Positions 36,006 to 48,779 of a stretch of 64,000 bases of DNA are shown piece after piece. Position 1 is the first letter of the stretch. Each line of letters opens with the position of its first letter. The stretch is taken from contig NW_027062613.1 of NCBI RefSeq assembly GCF_032884065.1, positions 62,001 to 126,000 on the forward strand, given 5' to 3'. This stretch comes from Artemia franciscana (Eukaryota > Arthropoda > Branchiopoda > Anostraca > Artemiidae). The position numbers and the translations under genes are program-made. The notes under the pieces are model-generated. The model saw only the letters and a list, made by a program, of their open reading frames with translations, was not told where the DNA came from and searched no databases.

Positions 36006-37527
36006 ATAAAAAAGACATTTTTTTTTTAACTGAAAGTTAGGAGCGACAATAAAACTTAAAACGAACAGAAATTACTTCGTATATGAAAGGGACTGCTTCC
36101 TCATCAACGCCCCACTCTTCACGCTAAGGTTTAACCCTTTCTCTCAACTCTACTTTTTAAAACAGTGAGTAACCTTACAGTAAAGAGCGGAGCGCTGATG
36201 AGGAAGCAGCCCGTTTCATACACGAAGTAATTTCTGTTCGTTTAGGTTTAATGTCGCTCCTTACTTTCAGTTTAAGAGATTTTGAGAAAAAAATTGATTT
36301 TGAGAAAATGATTTTGAGAAAAAATGAAGGGGGGATGAAGCCTAGTTGCCCTTCTATTTTTTGGTTTACTTAAAAAGGCAACTAGAACTTTTAATTTTTT
36401 ACGAATGTTTTTATTAGTAAAATATATACATAAATTATAAATTAGCATACGTACCGAACTTTTGTATTCTTATGTTTTTATTACATATATGAGGAGAGTT
36501 ACCCCCTCGTCAGTACCTCGCTCTTTACACTAAAGCTTAAATTTTGTCCCAATTCATTAAGAATGACCCCTGAATCACAAAGACCGTAGAATAAAAAGTT
36601 GAAATTACTAAAAATACTTTAGCGTAAAGAGACAGGTATTAGGAGTAGGTGAGAACCTCATATGCGTAGTAATTTCTGTTCGTTTTAACTTTTAATGCTG
36701 TTCTTTACTTTCAGTTGAAAAAAACTTTTAATATTTATTTTTTTCATTGTTTTTTTAATAATGCGAAGAAATCATGTGCTTCGTTCATGGAAATTTTCTT
36801 CCCCCATGACAAACTCCTCCATGGAAAGTTCCCCCAACATATTCCATCTTCTCAACTGCTCTCCCAACCAAAACATCCCCCTGAAAATGTCTGTACACTT
36901 TTTAATAGCCATTACTATATGTAAGCACTGGTCAAAGTTTGTAACTTGTACCCCCTTCCACGGAGACTGTGGGGGATTAGGTCGTCCTTAAAGACATAGT
37001 TAGAAGGTTTTTCGATCACGATGAACAAAATGGCTATCTCAGAATTTTGATCCATTGACTTTGGAAAAATAATTAGCGTGGGAGGGGGCCTAGGTGCCCT
37101 CTAATCTTTTTCGTTACTTAAAAAGGGCACTAGATATTTTCATTTCAGTTAGAATGAGCCCTCTTTCACCATTCTAGGACGACTGGGTTAATACGATCAC
37201 CCCTGGGGGAAATACGCATCCGTGAACGGCTTTCTGGCAAAAAATACAAAATTGCACATTATTATAGATAGGAGCTTGAAACTTCTACAGTAGGGTTTTC
37301 TGATACGCTGTATATGATGGTGTGATCGTTAAGATTCTATGAAATTTAGGGGGTGTTTCCCCCTATTTTATAAAAAAGGCAAATTATCTCAGGCTCATAA
37401 ATTTTGATGGATAAGACAAAACTTATATATTTAGAATTCGCATTAAAATGCAATCCTTTTGATGTAGCTATTGGTATCATAATTCCATTTTTTAGAGTTT
37501 TGATTATTATTGAGCCGGGTAGCCCCA
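36006..37527 (+). mobile_element. E7: E-family element, diverged, 3' end missing
   Basis: Palindrome-type head (36006-36262) with more arm mismatches than E1/E5, a second hairpin (about 36480-36700), and an internal module to TATTGAGCCGGG at 37519, where the terminal hairpin is replaced by the next fragment (AGCCCCATAAAAAAAG). Confidence 0.6.
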
Positions 37528-38648
37528 TAAAAAAAGAACCTGGGAGGGAGCCTAGTTACTCTCCGATTTTTGGTTTACTTAAAAACGCAACTAGAACTTT
37601 TAATTTTTTACAAATGTTTATATTAGTTAAATATATTTGTAACTTAAAAATTAGCTTACTTAACGAACTTTTGTATTCTCATGTTTTTATTACATATATG
37701 AGGGGGGTGCCCTCCCCCTCGTCAGTACCTCGCTCTTTACACCAAAGTTTAAATTTTGTCCAAATTCATTCAGAATGACCCCTGAATCACAAAAGTCATA
37801 GAATAAATAGCTGAAATTACTAACAAAAAATTTTAGCGTAAAGAGCGAGGTATTAGGAGGAGTTGAGAACCTCATATGCGTAATAATTTCTGTTCGTTTT
37901 AAGTTTTGATGCTGCTCCTTACAACCAGTTAAAAAAACTTTTTCATATTAATTTTTTCATTGTCATTTTTACTAATGCTAGAAAATCCTCAGCTCCGTTC
38001 TTGAAAATTTTCTTCTCCCGTGAGAAATCCCTCCTTGGAGAGTTCCCCCAACATATCCCATTTTCTCAACCCCTCCCCCAACCAAAAAATGCCCCTGAAA
38101 ACGTCTTTACACTTCCAAATAACTATTACAATATGTAATCAATGGTAAAGTTTGTAACTTGTAGCCCCTCCCAAAGGAACTGTGGGGGAGTAAGTTGTCC
38201 CTAAGGACATAGCTATGGGGTTTTTCGACTACGCTGAACAAAATGGCTATCTCAGAATTTTGATCCTTTGACATAGAAAAAATGATTAGCGTGGTTTGGG
38301 GCCTAGGTACCCTCCAATTTTTTCGGTCACTTAAAAAGGGCACTAGTTCTTTTCATTTCCGTTAGAATGAGTCCTCTTGCAACATTCTAGGACCACTGGG
38401 TTCTTACTATCAGTCCTGAGGAAAAAATCAAACAAAAAAAAAAAAACACGCATCCTTGATCTGCCTTCTGGCAAAAAGTACATAGTTCAGCATTTTTGTA
38501 GATAAGAGCTTGAAAATCCTACAGTAGGGTTCTCTGATACGCTGAATCTGACGGTGTGATCGTTAAAATTCTATAACTTTTAGGGGGTGTTTCTCCTATT
38601 TTCTAAAATAAGGCAAATTTTCTCAGGCTCTTAACTTCTGATGGGTTA
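37528..38648 (+). mobile_element. E8: E-family fragment lacking the head palindrome
   Basis: Starts inside the first internal module (GGGAGGGAGCCTAGTTAC), carries the second hairpin (about 37680-37920) and the second module, and stops at GATGGGTTAGCTCC near 38648 before the 3' end. Confidence 0.6.
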
Positions 38649-39400
38649 GCTCCTTTGGAAGGCGTCCTGGTGAAAACCTTGGAGGGGGCTCATTCGATTG
38701 GAACTTAATGTTTCTAGTCATTTTCAAATTCCCAATATTGTCAAATGGCAACCAATTTCAACCAAGCCTTTTCCTCTCAATTTATGAGATCAAAATTTTG
38801 AGATAACAATTTTGTTCCAATTAAAGCAAAGGTTGAATAACTATGGTTCTCTGTTTGACAACTCATCGCTCAAGATCACGGTACAAGGGCTGTAAGTTAT
38901 GCATGCTGCCTGTTTTTAAAACCTAAAGTTCTTATGTAGAGGTTTATATTATAAATTTTGCAGGAAACTCATTAAAGTATATATCATAATTTCGAGTTCT
39001 ATTTTAAGAGTCAGAAGTAATCCAAGGGCAAACCTTTGTAGAAACTTGTTTGTAGAAAATAGTATAAAGGTCAGACAACTATGCATCTGAGGTATCCTCC
39101 AGCCTCGAGAGTAAGGTTTTGTAAAATTTGCAATATATCTATTGTTAACATACTAGGTCCCAAAAGCTAAGACATTGAATAGAAACTTTAGAGAATGTTG
39201 AGGGGTATGTTATACTAAAACAAAGGGTGCAATGTTTATCTAGTTTGAATACTACCAGCCCTTTCTAGGCCCTTATTAATTGTTTGTCCTCCCAAAACAT
39301 TTGTTGAAAAATTTAAAATTGATATGTGAATCGAAAATAGCTAAATTTTAATATTACTATGCTATTGGGTTTACTTAGACCGCTTAAGTCTTAGAGTGGA
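38649..39400 (+). repeat. Old dispersed repeat
   Basis: Related to 27000-27480 by ordered short matches (see there). It also shares GAATGTTGAGGGGTATG-like sequence with the 46850-46900 region. No coding. Confidence 0.4.
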
Positions 39401-39403
39401 TTA

Positions 39404-41012
39404 AATATAAAAAACCAGTTTTTTTAATGAAAGTAAGGAGCAACATTAAAACTTAAAACGAACAAAAACTACTGCGTATATGAAAGGGACTCTTTCTCTT
39501 AACTCTATATTTTAAAACAGTAAAAAATAGCGTAAAGAGCGAGGCGTCGAGAAGAAAAAGCCCCTTTCATATACGGAGTAATTTCTGTTCGTTTTAAGTT
39601 TTAATGTCGTTCCTTACTTTCATTTAAATTTTTTATTTTTTTTATTTAATTTCTGAATGTTTTTGAATCAATGCATGTTTCGATTTTGGCTCTCCGCAGA
39701 GGAATAATTAAAATAAAACTAGTATATGTATTTGTTGTGGCTAAATGGCTTTCTCATAATTTTGATCGAATGATTTTGAGATAAAAAGAGCGGGGGAGGA
39801 AGCCTAGTAGCCCTCCAATTTTCGGTTAATTAAAGGGCAGCTAGAACTTTAAATTTTTTACGAATCTTTTTATAATCAAAAAATATACGTAACTGATAAA
39901 TTAGCTTACGTAAAGATCTTTTGTATTCTCACGTTTTTATTACATATATGAGGGGGTTCGCCCCCAAGTCAGTACCTCGCTCTTTACACTAAAGCTTAAA
40001 TTTTGTCCCGATTTATTAAGAATTACCCCTGAAACACAAAAGCCGAAGAATAAAAAGTTGAACTTACAAAAAAATACTTTAACGTAAGGAGCAAAGTATT
40101 AGAAGGTGGTGAGCCCCTAATATGGGTAATAGTTTTTGTTTGTTTTAAGTTTAATGCTGCTGCTTACTTCCAGCTGAAAAAAAAATTCATATTTATTTTT
40201 TCATTGTTTTTTCAAGTAATGCTAGTAAATCCTGCGCTCCGTTCATCGAAATTTTCTTCCCCCCAGCATATTCCCCTCTTCTCAACCCCTGCCTCCAACC
40301 GAAAATTCCTCCTGGAAAAGCCTCTACACTTCCCAATAACCATTACTATATGTAGGCACCGGTCAAAGTTTTGAAATTGTAAATCTTCCCACGGGGACTC
40401 TGGGGGAGTAAATCGTCTCCAAAGACATAGTTATAAGTTATTCAACTACGCTGAATAAAACGGCTATCTCAGAATTTTGATCTGTTGACTTTGGGAAAAT
40501 GATTAGCGTGGGAGGGGGCACAGGTGCCCTCCAACTTTTTTGGTCACTTAAAAAGGGCAATAAACCTTTTCATTTCCGTTAGAATGACACCTCTTGAAAT
40601 ATTCTAGAACAACTGGGTCGATACGATCACCCCTGGGAAAAAAAAAACAAATAAACAAATAAACACGCATCCGTGATCTGCCTTCTGGCAAAAAATATAA
40701 AATTTCACATTTTTGTGGATAGGGGCTTGAAACTTTTACAGTTTGTATTTCTGATACGCTGAATCTGATGGTGATATTTCCGATAAGATTCTAAGACTTT
40801 TAGTGGGTGTTCCCCCTATTTTCTAAAATTACGCAAATTTTCTCAGGCTCGCAACTTTTCATGGGTATAACTAAACTTGATGAAACTTAAATATTTAAAA
40901 TCAGCATCAAAACGCGATTCTTTTGATGTAACTATTGGTATTAAAGTTCCTTTTTTTAGAGTATCGGTTACTATTGAGCCGGGTCACTCCTTACTACGAA
41001 CTGTTTGTTAGC
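39404..41012 (+). mobile_element. E9: E-family element with a deleted left palindrome arm and damaged terminal hairpin
   Basis: Starts TTAAATATAAAAAACC. The left arm lacks the core present in the right arm (39535-39640). The internal modules match E1. The 3' end reads TCCTTACTACGAACTGTTTG: the first half of the terminal hairpin is deleted, leaving one arm. Confidence 0.65.
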
Positions 41013-41059
41013 GCATAGTATGGTTGCTTTGTGGCCGAAGCTATAATTGGGCTATTTTA

Positions 41060-41141
41060 TATAATTACTCCATTTTTAGAGTTTTGGTTACTATTGAGCC
41101 GGGTTGCTCCTTACTACAGTTCGTTACCACGAACTGTTTGA
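41060..41141 (+). mobile_element. Solo E-family 3' end
   Basis: About 80 bp ending in the full hairpin ACAGTTCGT-TACC-ACGAACTGT-TTGA, preceded by GAGCCGGGTTGCTCC. It sits 50 bp after the damaged end of E9, giving two 3' ends in series. Confidence 0.6.
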
Positions 41142-41639
41142 TTTACAATAAGACATAACATGTACAAAAAAACATAGTGTTTTTGTCTTGTTTTCAGATG
41201 GACGTATCATCAATATTTAACAAACAGCTAATGGTCTTAAAAAAAAAACACAAACTCTATAATATTGAAACTTTAAACTTTTTGTTCTGTTAAATTTAAG
41301 ACTCTGTTTAGACATCCCGCTTAACAGAACAGGAAAGGCAATGAGAACACAGAATAAAATGGGGAGGAAAAACTCTCCTGGACTTGGATTAGGCTGAGGG
41401 CTTAAGAATTTTAGATGAAAGTTTAAGCAAAATGAATGAAACGTATATATTTAAGTTCAATTTTAATTTATCAACATAAAACGTATAACAAATAAAATAA
41501 ACTGGGTTACAAGGGAGAGACAGAGCTCGTGATTGTGGTGACCCCATAAATATTTACAACATAAATAATAATAGTTGAAGATCCAATACCCGAGTCAACG
41601 GCCCACCACACAAAGCAATTCACACAAAGCACCACACAA
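41142..41639. other. No recognisable feature
   Basis: A+T-rich spacer, no credible ORF. Confidence 0.5.
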
Positions 41640-42616
41640 AACATGTTTGCGACTTCATGGGACGAGAATAGGTTTTAAGAACTATGTTAAGTCACTAAGG
41701 ATAGAAAAAGTGAAGATGAGAAGGCGACGTAGGGTAAACAAAAGATTGACAAGATTTACTTCGGTAAGTCTTTCGGCCAAGATTAGAATATTTGAAGCTG
41801 CTGTGATTATAGGGGCAGAATATTGCTCTGAAGCATGGGCACTCCAAATGTGAACTAAGATTTGCTACATATTTTCCAGAGAAATTACCTACGTATTGTT
41901 TTGGGTACCCGGCTGACTTACCGTATTGTAGTCACTAAGGTTAGGAAGAAGGGATGATCAGGAAGTGACGTAGGGTACTGAAAAGACTGATCAGGTGGGC
42001 AGTTTCACTTACCTTGGTAGTATTATTGGTAAAGACATTGTGAGCAGTGAAGATATGAGAATAGCCAAGGCTCAGGGAGTTTGTTTACAGTTAAAAAACG
42101 TTTCGAAGAGTAGGAAGACAAGAAAGTTAGTCTTCCAGTCAAAATTAAAGTGTTTGAAACTACAATGATGACAGTGACCACATATGGATTTGAAACATGG
42201 GCACTCCAAAAGGAGGATGAATATTTGCTACATATTTTCCAGAGAAATTGCCTAAGCATTGTTTTGGGTACATGGCTGACTAACCGTAGTGAAAACTCTA
42301 GGCTCTATGAAAAATATGGTTAAACACCACTTTCTTGGGTTTGAGATGACCAAGGCAAGTTTTGCGGATGAACGATGTCAAAATACGGAAAATGGTCTTT
42401 TCCGGCCAACCGTCTAGGGCTAAGTAGAATATTGTTCGTCCTCATTTAGGGTGGGAAGATGTCGTAAAGTAAGATATAAATGAAATGGAAACCTTCTGAT
42501 AGGATGTAAAGAGGGAGGTTTTGGCTAGATTTGGATTGAGTAGGGGCTTTCGTAGCTTGTTTGCCTAAGGTGGCTTGATGCTCTGGTGAGTTTTTAGTAG
42601 TAGCAGTAGCATTAGT
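41640..42616 (+). pseudogene. LINE ORF2 C-terminal remnant with an internal partial duplication
   Basis: In shifting plus-strand frames the region reads, in order: SLSAKIRIFEAAVIIGAEY then CSEAWALQM; a FQRNYLRIVLGTRLT block; then QVGSFTYLGSIIGKD...IAKAQGVCLQLK; then a second KIKVFETTMMTVTTYGFETW and FQRNCLSIVLGTWLT with RLYEKYG. These are the characteristic blocks following the RT core of a widespread invertebrate LINE group (FTYLGS; TRI.EA; SEAWAL; FQRN.LR). Because the SEAWAL/FQRN blocks occur twice, part of the ORF is duplicated head-to-tail. The 3' end is a short TAGTAGTAGCAGTAGC tract (about 42595-42613). Many stops; inactive. Confidence 0.7.
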
Positions 42617-42619
42617 ATA

Positions 42620-43934
42620 ATATTGGAAAGTCTACAAACTCTTTTTATAATGAATATTTTCAGATTCTTTTTCTTTTCTTTTTCTGGGGTATTTGGCCCA
42701 TATTGACATGTTTCTGTGTGTACCCCCTCTTCTCGTTACCTCTCCCTTGTTATTAATAAATGTAATAATAAATGTAATTTTTTTACCTTCAAATGTTACT
42801 TACACAGCTTTCCTACATTTCTTTTCACTATTCTAACTTTTCTAACCCTTAACTAGTAATAGAAAATTTCAATTAAAAAAAATTATTCATACCCGTATCA
42901 AATATATTACATCTGCACTCCATAGCCACTATAGTCTACTATTTCTGTTCTCTTTCTCTCAGTCTGGCCTATCCTTTTTGAGATTTCCATTACTAAGGTT
43001 TCAATCGGTAAACTTTTTTAATTATTGAAAACGTATCTATTTTTTTTTGTTAATTTTGCGTCTTTTTATAATTGTTTTTTTACTGCATTATAGAATAACC
43101 TTTTCTAATCTCTCACCTACCCTTGCCAGAAAAGAAAAACTAAAATCCATTCTATTCCGAAGCGTTATTCCTTTAAACTCTATTTTCATCCACAAATCTC
43201 CTTTTGTTTATGTGTTCTAGCACATTATTAGCAAAGAATAAACAAAACTGTTTCCTTTTACTTTAGACCAAAAAGTTTTCTCAATTTTCTTACACCTCTT
43301 AATCCTTACCATTTTTAATTTTGTTCCCAGATAATTTCTTACACCATAATCTTTCTGCTGCTTTTCCTTTTTCTTCCACGAGTATTAGCCAAAATGCAAC
43401 ATTATTTGGACTATTTTTGCCATATTCCCCTCGTCATGTATTCTTAGGGAAAGATGTTTTTTCTAGATTAACTTCATATTTTTTACCTTTATCACTTGCA
43501 AATTTTTTGGTACTTTTTTCTTTAAATCTGTACTTGCTTCTTGATTTTTATATTCAAACCTTATGTGACAAAGTGTCGCTAGTTTCTTATCGCACAACTT
43601 ACACATTCCAGTATTACCACTCTTTTTCATCTTTATTTCCAACTCCTCGGTGGTTAAGCAATTATATATAAAACAAAAGTTTTGTTCTTTAACTTTTTGT
43701 TACACCAGGCAATTTCTTAGTAGCATTAAACTTTTGTCCACAACTTCTTCACTTTAAATACCACGAGGAAGCTGTTTTTTTTTCTAAAAATTCCCTAAGC
43801 CTTATTTATGAAAAATTTCAACGCTTATATCAAGCGATAATTCTCATTTTTTATTTCATTTATTCTTCAGTGGTTGTCTATGTTTCGGTATGTATTTCTT
43901 TTTTTCGTGTTTCATCCCAAGCCATTGTTTCTGA
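42620..43934. other. No recognisable feature
   Basis: T/C-rich sequence. A 116-codon plus-strand frame at 43321-43671 is compositionally biased (Phe, Leu, Ser) and matches nothing I know; I regard it as chance. Confidence 0.45.
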
Positions 43935-45560
43935 TTCAAGTTCAAATTCCAGTTCTATTTATTTTCATAAGATAACAGTAACAAAAACAATATTCCAAAG
44001 GGCTCAATGGCCCGTTATTTTGGAAACGGCATACAATAAATAAAGAATCATAAAACTTGTCATAAACATAGTAACCAACATCTAAATATAAATATATAAG
44101 GAAAGAAATCAACTCACCAGCAGTCCCCACGAAACAACGACCCTCACTTCACCCAACAAAAAAAACAACATAAAATTCTCTGTGTCTTCGAGGATACAAC
44201 AGCAGCAAAACAATAACCCAAAAAATATAATAACAATAAATAAACCATAAGAAACATTTAATAAGAAGCCTTTAATAAGAAACTTTTCATCTGTATTAAG
44301 GGAGCCAAGTGTTCGTGACTGTCGGATCTCAGGGGGAACCAAGTTCCAAGCACACCCCACAGTCAAAACCAGGCCAAAGTCTGAACGAACCGAGAGACTA
44401 GCTGGAATCGTCACATTCTCCTGGTTACGAACCATACACAAATTTACTTTTCCTACTTGTTTGAGCAGTCCCAAAAAACAGCATGGGAGATCTCCCTGGA
44501 AGTACTGATATGCCAACGAAGATAGAGATAAAACAGAAATATCTTTAATTTTGAGGAGGTAAAGAGGAGTGTGTGTGGCCGACTAGAGAATATTAGCCAC
44601 TTTCTCATGAAGACTGTGAATGGGAGCAAGTACCGATGGAAATGTGGACATCAACACAGATGAACAGTAACATATATAAGGGTAAATCAGAGAGAAGCAT
44701 AAAAGACGAAAGATAGAGAAAGGAAATAAACTCTTTAATTTTCGTGATGATCCTGAGTCCAAGGGAAATTTTCACTCTTATTATTTGAACACGCCACCTA
44801 AATGATAAATTTTCCTCCAAAAGATCTCCCAGGAATCGCATATATCGTTCCGGGGGACGACTTATGGAGCCTCTTGGTGTATGAAGCTCAGTAATTCTGG
44901 GGCAGCTCTCACCTTTAAGAGAAAAATAAGAAGGTATGACTTTTTTACATTTAAAGTTAGTCGATTTATGTCAAACCAAAAGTTTATTTTCTCAGTCATT
45001 ACTTGAAGCTTTAGAATAAGGGATGATTCATCCGGAGCTGAAGGCACCTAAAGTAGTGTCATCTGCAAATGCTATTAATTCTTCTTGACTATCAGGTGTG
45101 AACAACAACGTACTCCGAGAGTAAGATTTTTGACACAATCCAGAGCAAAAATTGTTAATTGGGGTGCTAAAAAGTCAGTAGGGATCGTTCACATACATGA
45201 GGAAGAAGGTTGGCCCAAAAATAGAACCTTCTGGTACTCCGTATTTAATTGGAACTTTTCCGTCTGTAACTTCTATTGCGATAGATCTGTCAGTTATGTA
45301 TGAACTCTTTTATTTTATTTACATTAAAGTTAGTTGACTTATATAGTTGATTATGGACAATGCTTCCCCACGGACACCAAGATGACAAAGTTTACCAATG
45401 AGAATATTGTGTGTTTGGCTGTCAAAAGCTTCCCTTACATCAAGAAAAATGGCTGCAGGAATAAGATTAGAATCTAAAGATCGTCGTATAAACTGAAGAG
45501 ATCTATTACAAGCTTGTTCTGTAGAATACTCTGCGCGACACCCAAACTATATCTCAATGT
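43935..45560 (-). pseudogene. LINE reverse-transcriptase remnant, motif A to 3' end
   Basis: The minus strand reads, with frame changes: STEQACNRSLQFIRRSL then IFLDVREAFDS (motif A, about 45420-45450); GVPEGSIFGPTFFLMYVND (motif B, about 45185-45243); IAFADDTTL (motif C, about 45055-45080); a linker with INFWFDINRLTLNVKKS; RFLGDLLEENLSFRW (about 44800-44841); and a C-terminal LVPPEIRQSRTL block (about 44300-44350). The RT order and spacing are those of CR1/L2/Jockey-type LINEs. The 3' end has AATAAATAG followed by GAATTTGAACTTGAATC (about 43935-43965), a degenerate hexamer tail. 5'-truncated near 45560. Motif B has Glu in place of the usual Gln. Confidence 0.8.
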
Positions 45561-48423
45561 TTTTTTCTATGGTTTTATTGTCTGTTTTTAATTTTGGTGA
45601 AAATTTATTATTCCTCATCAACTTGTAGAATTCAATCGCTATTTGTTTTCGATTTGTTTTATTGAATTATGGAACAACGAACAGATTCTACAATACTGGG
45701 CAAGTATCAGCATTGGCCTTCTGATGTACAGTTAGACTTCATCGATATGCCTGTCTGAGGTTATAAAAAACCCTAGGTGGCTCATGGCATAGAACTGAAA
45801 TTTTTGTTGGATATTTTAGGGAACGGTAAACAGCTACTGAGAAGCAACCATCCCTCTTTCTGTTTTTAGGTTATCTCTTCCCTGATTAATGTTACAAATT
45901 GATCTTGTAATAATAATTAAATGGCTTAGAAAATAAGCCTTAAGAGATGCTGTGCACTCATATAACTGTGGGCTAGGATTATAAACTATGTAATTTGACC
46001 TATTTTATATGAAAAACTAATCATTGGGAAAATAGGGAAGGTTTAATTCTAGAATTGTTCCAAAATACTAAAAATATTAACGTGAAACCTAGAGAATATA
46101 GATAGGCATGTTAATATCAATCTAAATATACTATATACATTTTTTTTCTTAGACTGCTTAAGAAATATTAAAAAAACAGCTAAGAATATTAGGTTTAAAC
46201 TTTCAGGGGAAAGTTTCCTGTGCTGGAAGATCTTCAAAAGTGGTCAAAGAGCAGCCAGTCCCCTTCCTCATTCCTTATAAGCTGTTCTTATTCTGAAAAT
46301 GAGTGACTAAAACATCTTAATAGCAACCTTTTTTAAAATAATTTAAAGGTAAGATAACTATGGCTCTAGGAATGACGTAAAAACCTGCAGCCCTTGGGGC
46401 TGCTGTATCCAGTCTCAAAGGTTTCCCGTTACTTGTATTTAGGGCTGGTTTTTGAAAAAAGGGATAAGTTTCATCTTAAGTCACCAAAAAGAGAATAAAT
46501 ATTAAGGCTAAACACTTAGAAAATGTTTTGGAAGATCTCAAACCAAACTGATGAGAACCATGTGCAGGATTATTTTTTTATAGACACATCTTAAATATCT
46601 TAGGAAGAGCTAATGATATGAAGTTGAAACTTTAAAGTCATGCTAAGAGGTTTGCTGAAGCTGAAAGAAAGGCAACCAGCCCTCCCCCACAATCCATTTA
46701 GATGATCTTCCTACCACTCATAGAGGTCTTAAAATCATTGTATACCAAATAGTCACGTCTAATATCCATGCTTATGGGGATCCAATCTCCTCTTACATGT
46801 TGGATTTACCATTGCGAAAGAGTTTGAATCTGGGTGTTTCTGAAATGCCTAATGATATTAATGTATTATTTTTTGAAAAATTTAAGGGGTATGTTACGCT
46901 AAATCAAATTATTCTAAATGTATCAAAGTTATCAAAAGTTCATTTCTGCAATGTTTTAGGAGCGTGTAAGGGTATTAAATTGTCACTTTCAGAGCCATAA
47001 CTACTACAGCTAGTATTGAGTTTCTAAATGAGACTGGTTGCTGCTGCAACTAAGACTACTTTTGACTCTGAATACTTCCAGCTGGGACTGATCACAAATG
47101 CAATTATGTCAACTTGTGAATGCTTTCAGAGAATGTTGAGATGAATACTGAAATTGAAAACTTCAATGTTGAAAAAAATTGACTTGAAAATTAAATTAAC
47201 TTTGATGTTTTGACGAACCTTAGATGTTAATAGGAAGGTGTTGATTTTGATAAGGGTAACATTTAAAAAATTGAAACTTTGGCAAATTTTTTGAAAAAAA
47301 AAAATTTTGAAAAAAAAGAAATTCGGTGAAAATTCAAAAACCATATTGAACTAGAAATTAAAAAAATATTCCTACTATAGTTCAAAATCAAACAGTCAGG
47401 AATTACCATTCAAGAATAAATAAACCTTAAAACGAACAAGAACTAAATAAACACGCATAGCAAACAAACCCACTGCATGAACTAATGTAAACGAATAAAT
47501 GATTCCTAAAACAACTAAAATTTAAGCTCACCATTCAATTTAACAGACAAAAGTCCCTACGAACAAGATCTTAGCCTTATCCCCCCTTCCTTTCTCAAGC
47601 TCCAAGACTCCAAAGACCCAGTGTGCTGTTTCCACTTTTCTAAAATTGAAATATTTTACAGATAGTTTTTTTGTACTTGCTACATTGAACATAAAACTAA
47701 AAAATCACAGTGATATAACCTTGAATTGCTGAGCTTTTGGCAGTTACTATCGATCGATGTCAAACATTCTATCATTATAAATGAAATTTTATCGGTTTTC
47801 TCTCCAAGGACTGTTCAAGAAACATATAATTTTAATCAAATCACAAATGAAGCAGTAGGATTTAGACTAGTAAAGCTCTTATTGGGTTGAAAGGCCTAAT
47901 AAATATATAAGATTCAAAAACGTGTTGTTAATTTGTTATCCAGGACTTTATGTGTATTATACAACAAATCTTCCTTTGTTTGTAAAAATTTAAAACAACC
48001 CATTGTCATTGCCGATTTTTAAACTATGTTTATTGAGAAAACACAGACTTAAGTGGAATATGCTTCTTAAGAATGATATTTAAGAAGAAAAAATAAATAT
48101 GGTTGGGTTTTACAGTGTGTAAAAGTTACCAGTCCACATGTTGTGTTAGAATAATAGTTAAAAATAAAAATTTGTAAGGTTTAGTAGCATCAAGATCGTG
48201 CATTTGTCTAAAACAAAAGTCAGACTAGTCGTCGGAAATAAGATCCAGTTTTTAACTATGTATAAACTGAAGCTGAGTAGGATAAAATTTACAAAACTTA
48301 AATTAACTTGTACGTTTTGAATTGGTCTTATTTACTACTTTTTAATCAAATATAGAACGGAATTTTCTAATTCTGGTTTGGAACTCTGGTTTGACTGACC
48401 TAACTCCAATTCAAAGTATCATA
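45561..48423. other. Mostly unannotatable, old repeat scraps
   Basis: 46340-46960 shows weak similarity to the old dispersed repeats at 27000 and 38650 (for example a GGGGTATGTTACGCTAAA-type segment against GGGGTATGTTATACTAAA). Otherwise A+T-rich without supported features. Confidence 0.4.
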
Positions 48424-48483
48424 ATGGATAAAAATGCCCCTTGGCTTGAAGCTGTACTAGCAGTAGAAACATATGTGCCAAAG
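48424..48483 (+). CDS. Candidate first coding exon of a host gene
   Basis: ATG at 48424 in the context ATAATGG opens 20 codons reading MDKNAPWLEAVLAVETYVPK and ends at a strong splice donor, AAG|GTAAGG, with an in-frame stop six bases into the putative intron. The peptide composition is that of a real protein and unlike local A+T noise. It is not one of the recognised TEs, and it lies in a non-repeated patch just before the Penelope-like cluster. No second exon was found downstream in the window, so the intron would be long or the call wrong. Function unknown. An unrecognised TE scrap is the main alternative. Confidence 0.3.
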
Positions 48484-48779
48484 GTAAGGTAGACTTAAGC
48501 TTTTTTTCTTTACGTAAAACTTACGTATTTAAATATAATTCGAACATTTTGTTATTTTAATCTTTGGATTAGCTGTTATCATGAAGAATAATCCTTAAGC
48601 CATGAATAATGAATAAATTCAGTGTAAATGAAAGTTCAGTGTTATAAATATTGATCCATTATAGTTTGCCATAATAAAATCAAATGTAGCTTTCAAATCA
48701 ATTGCAGATATTATGACATGAAGAAAGAAAAATTGGCTAAAAATTAAAAAGAGGAATATCAATAGTTGTATACATACAC

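Noticed and set aside
43321..43671. 116-codon frame
   Set aside because: Biased T/C-rich sequence giving Phe/Leu/Ser; no motif, no repeat support.
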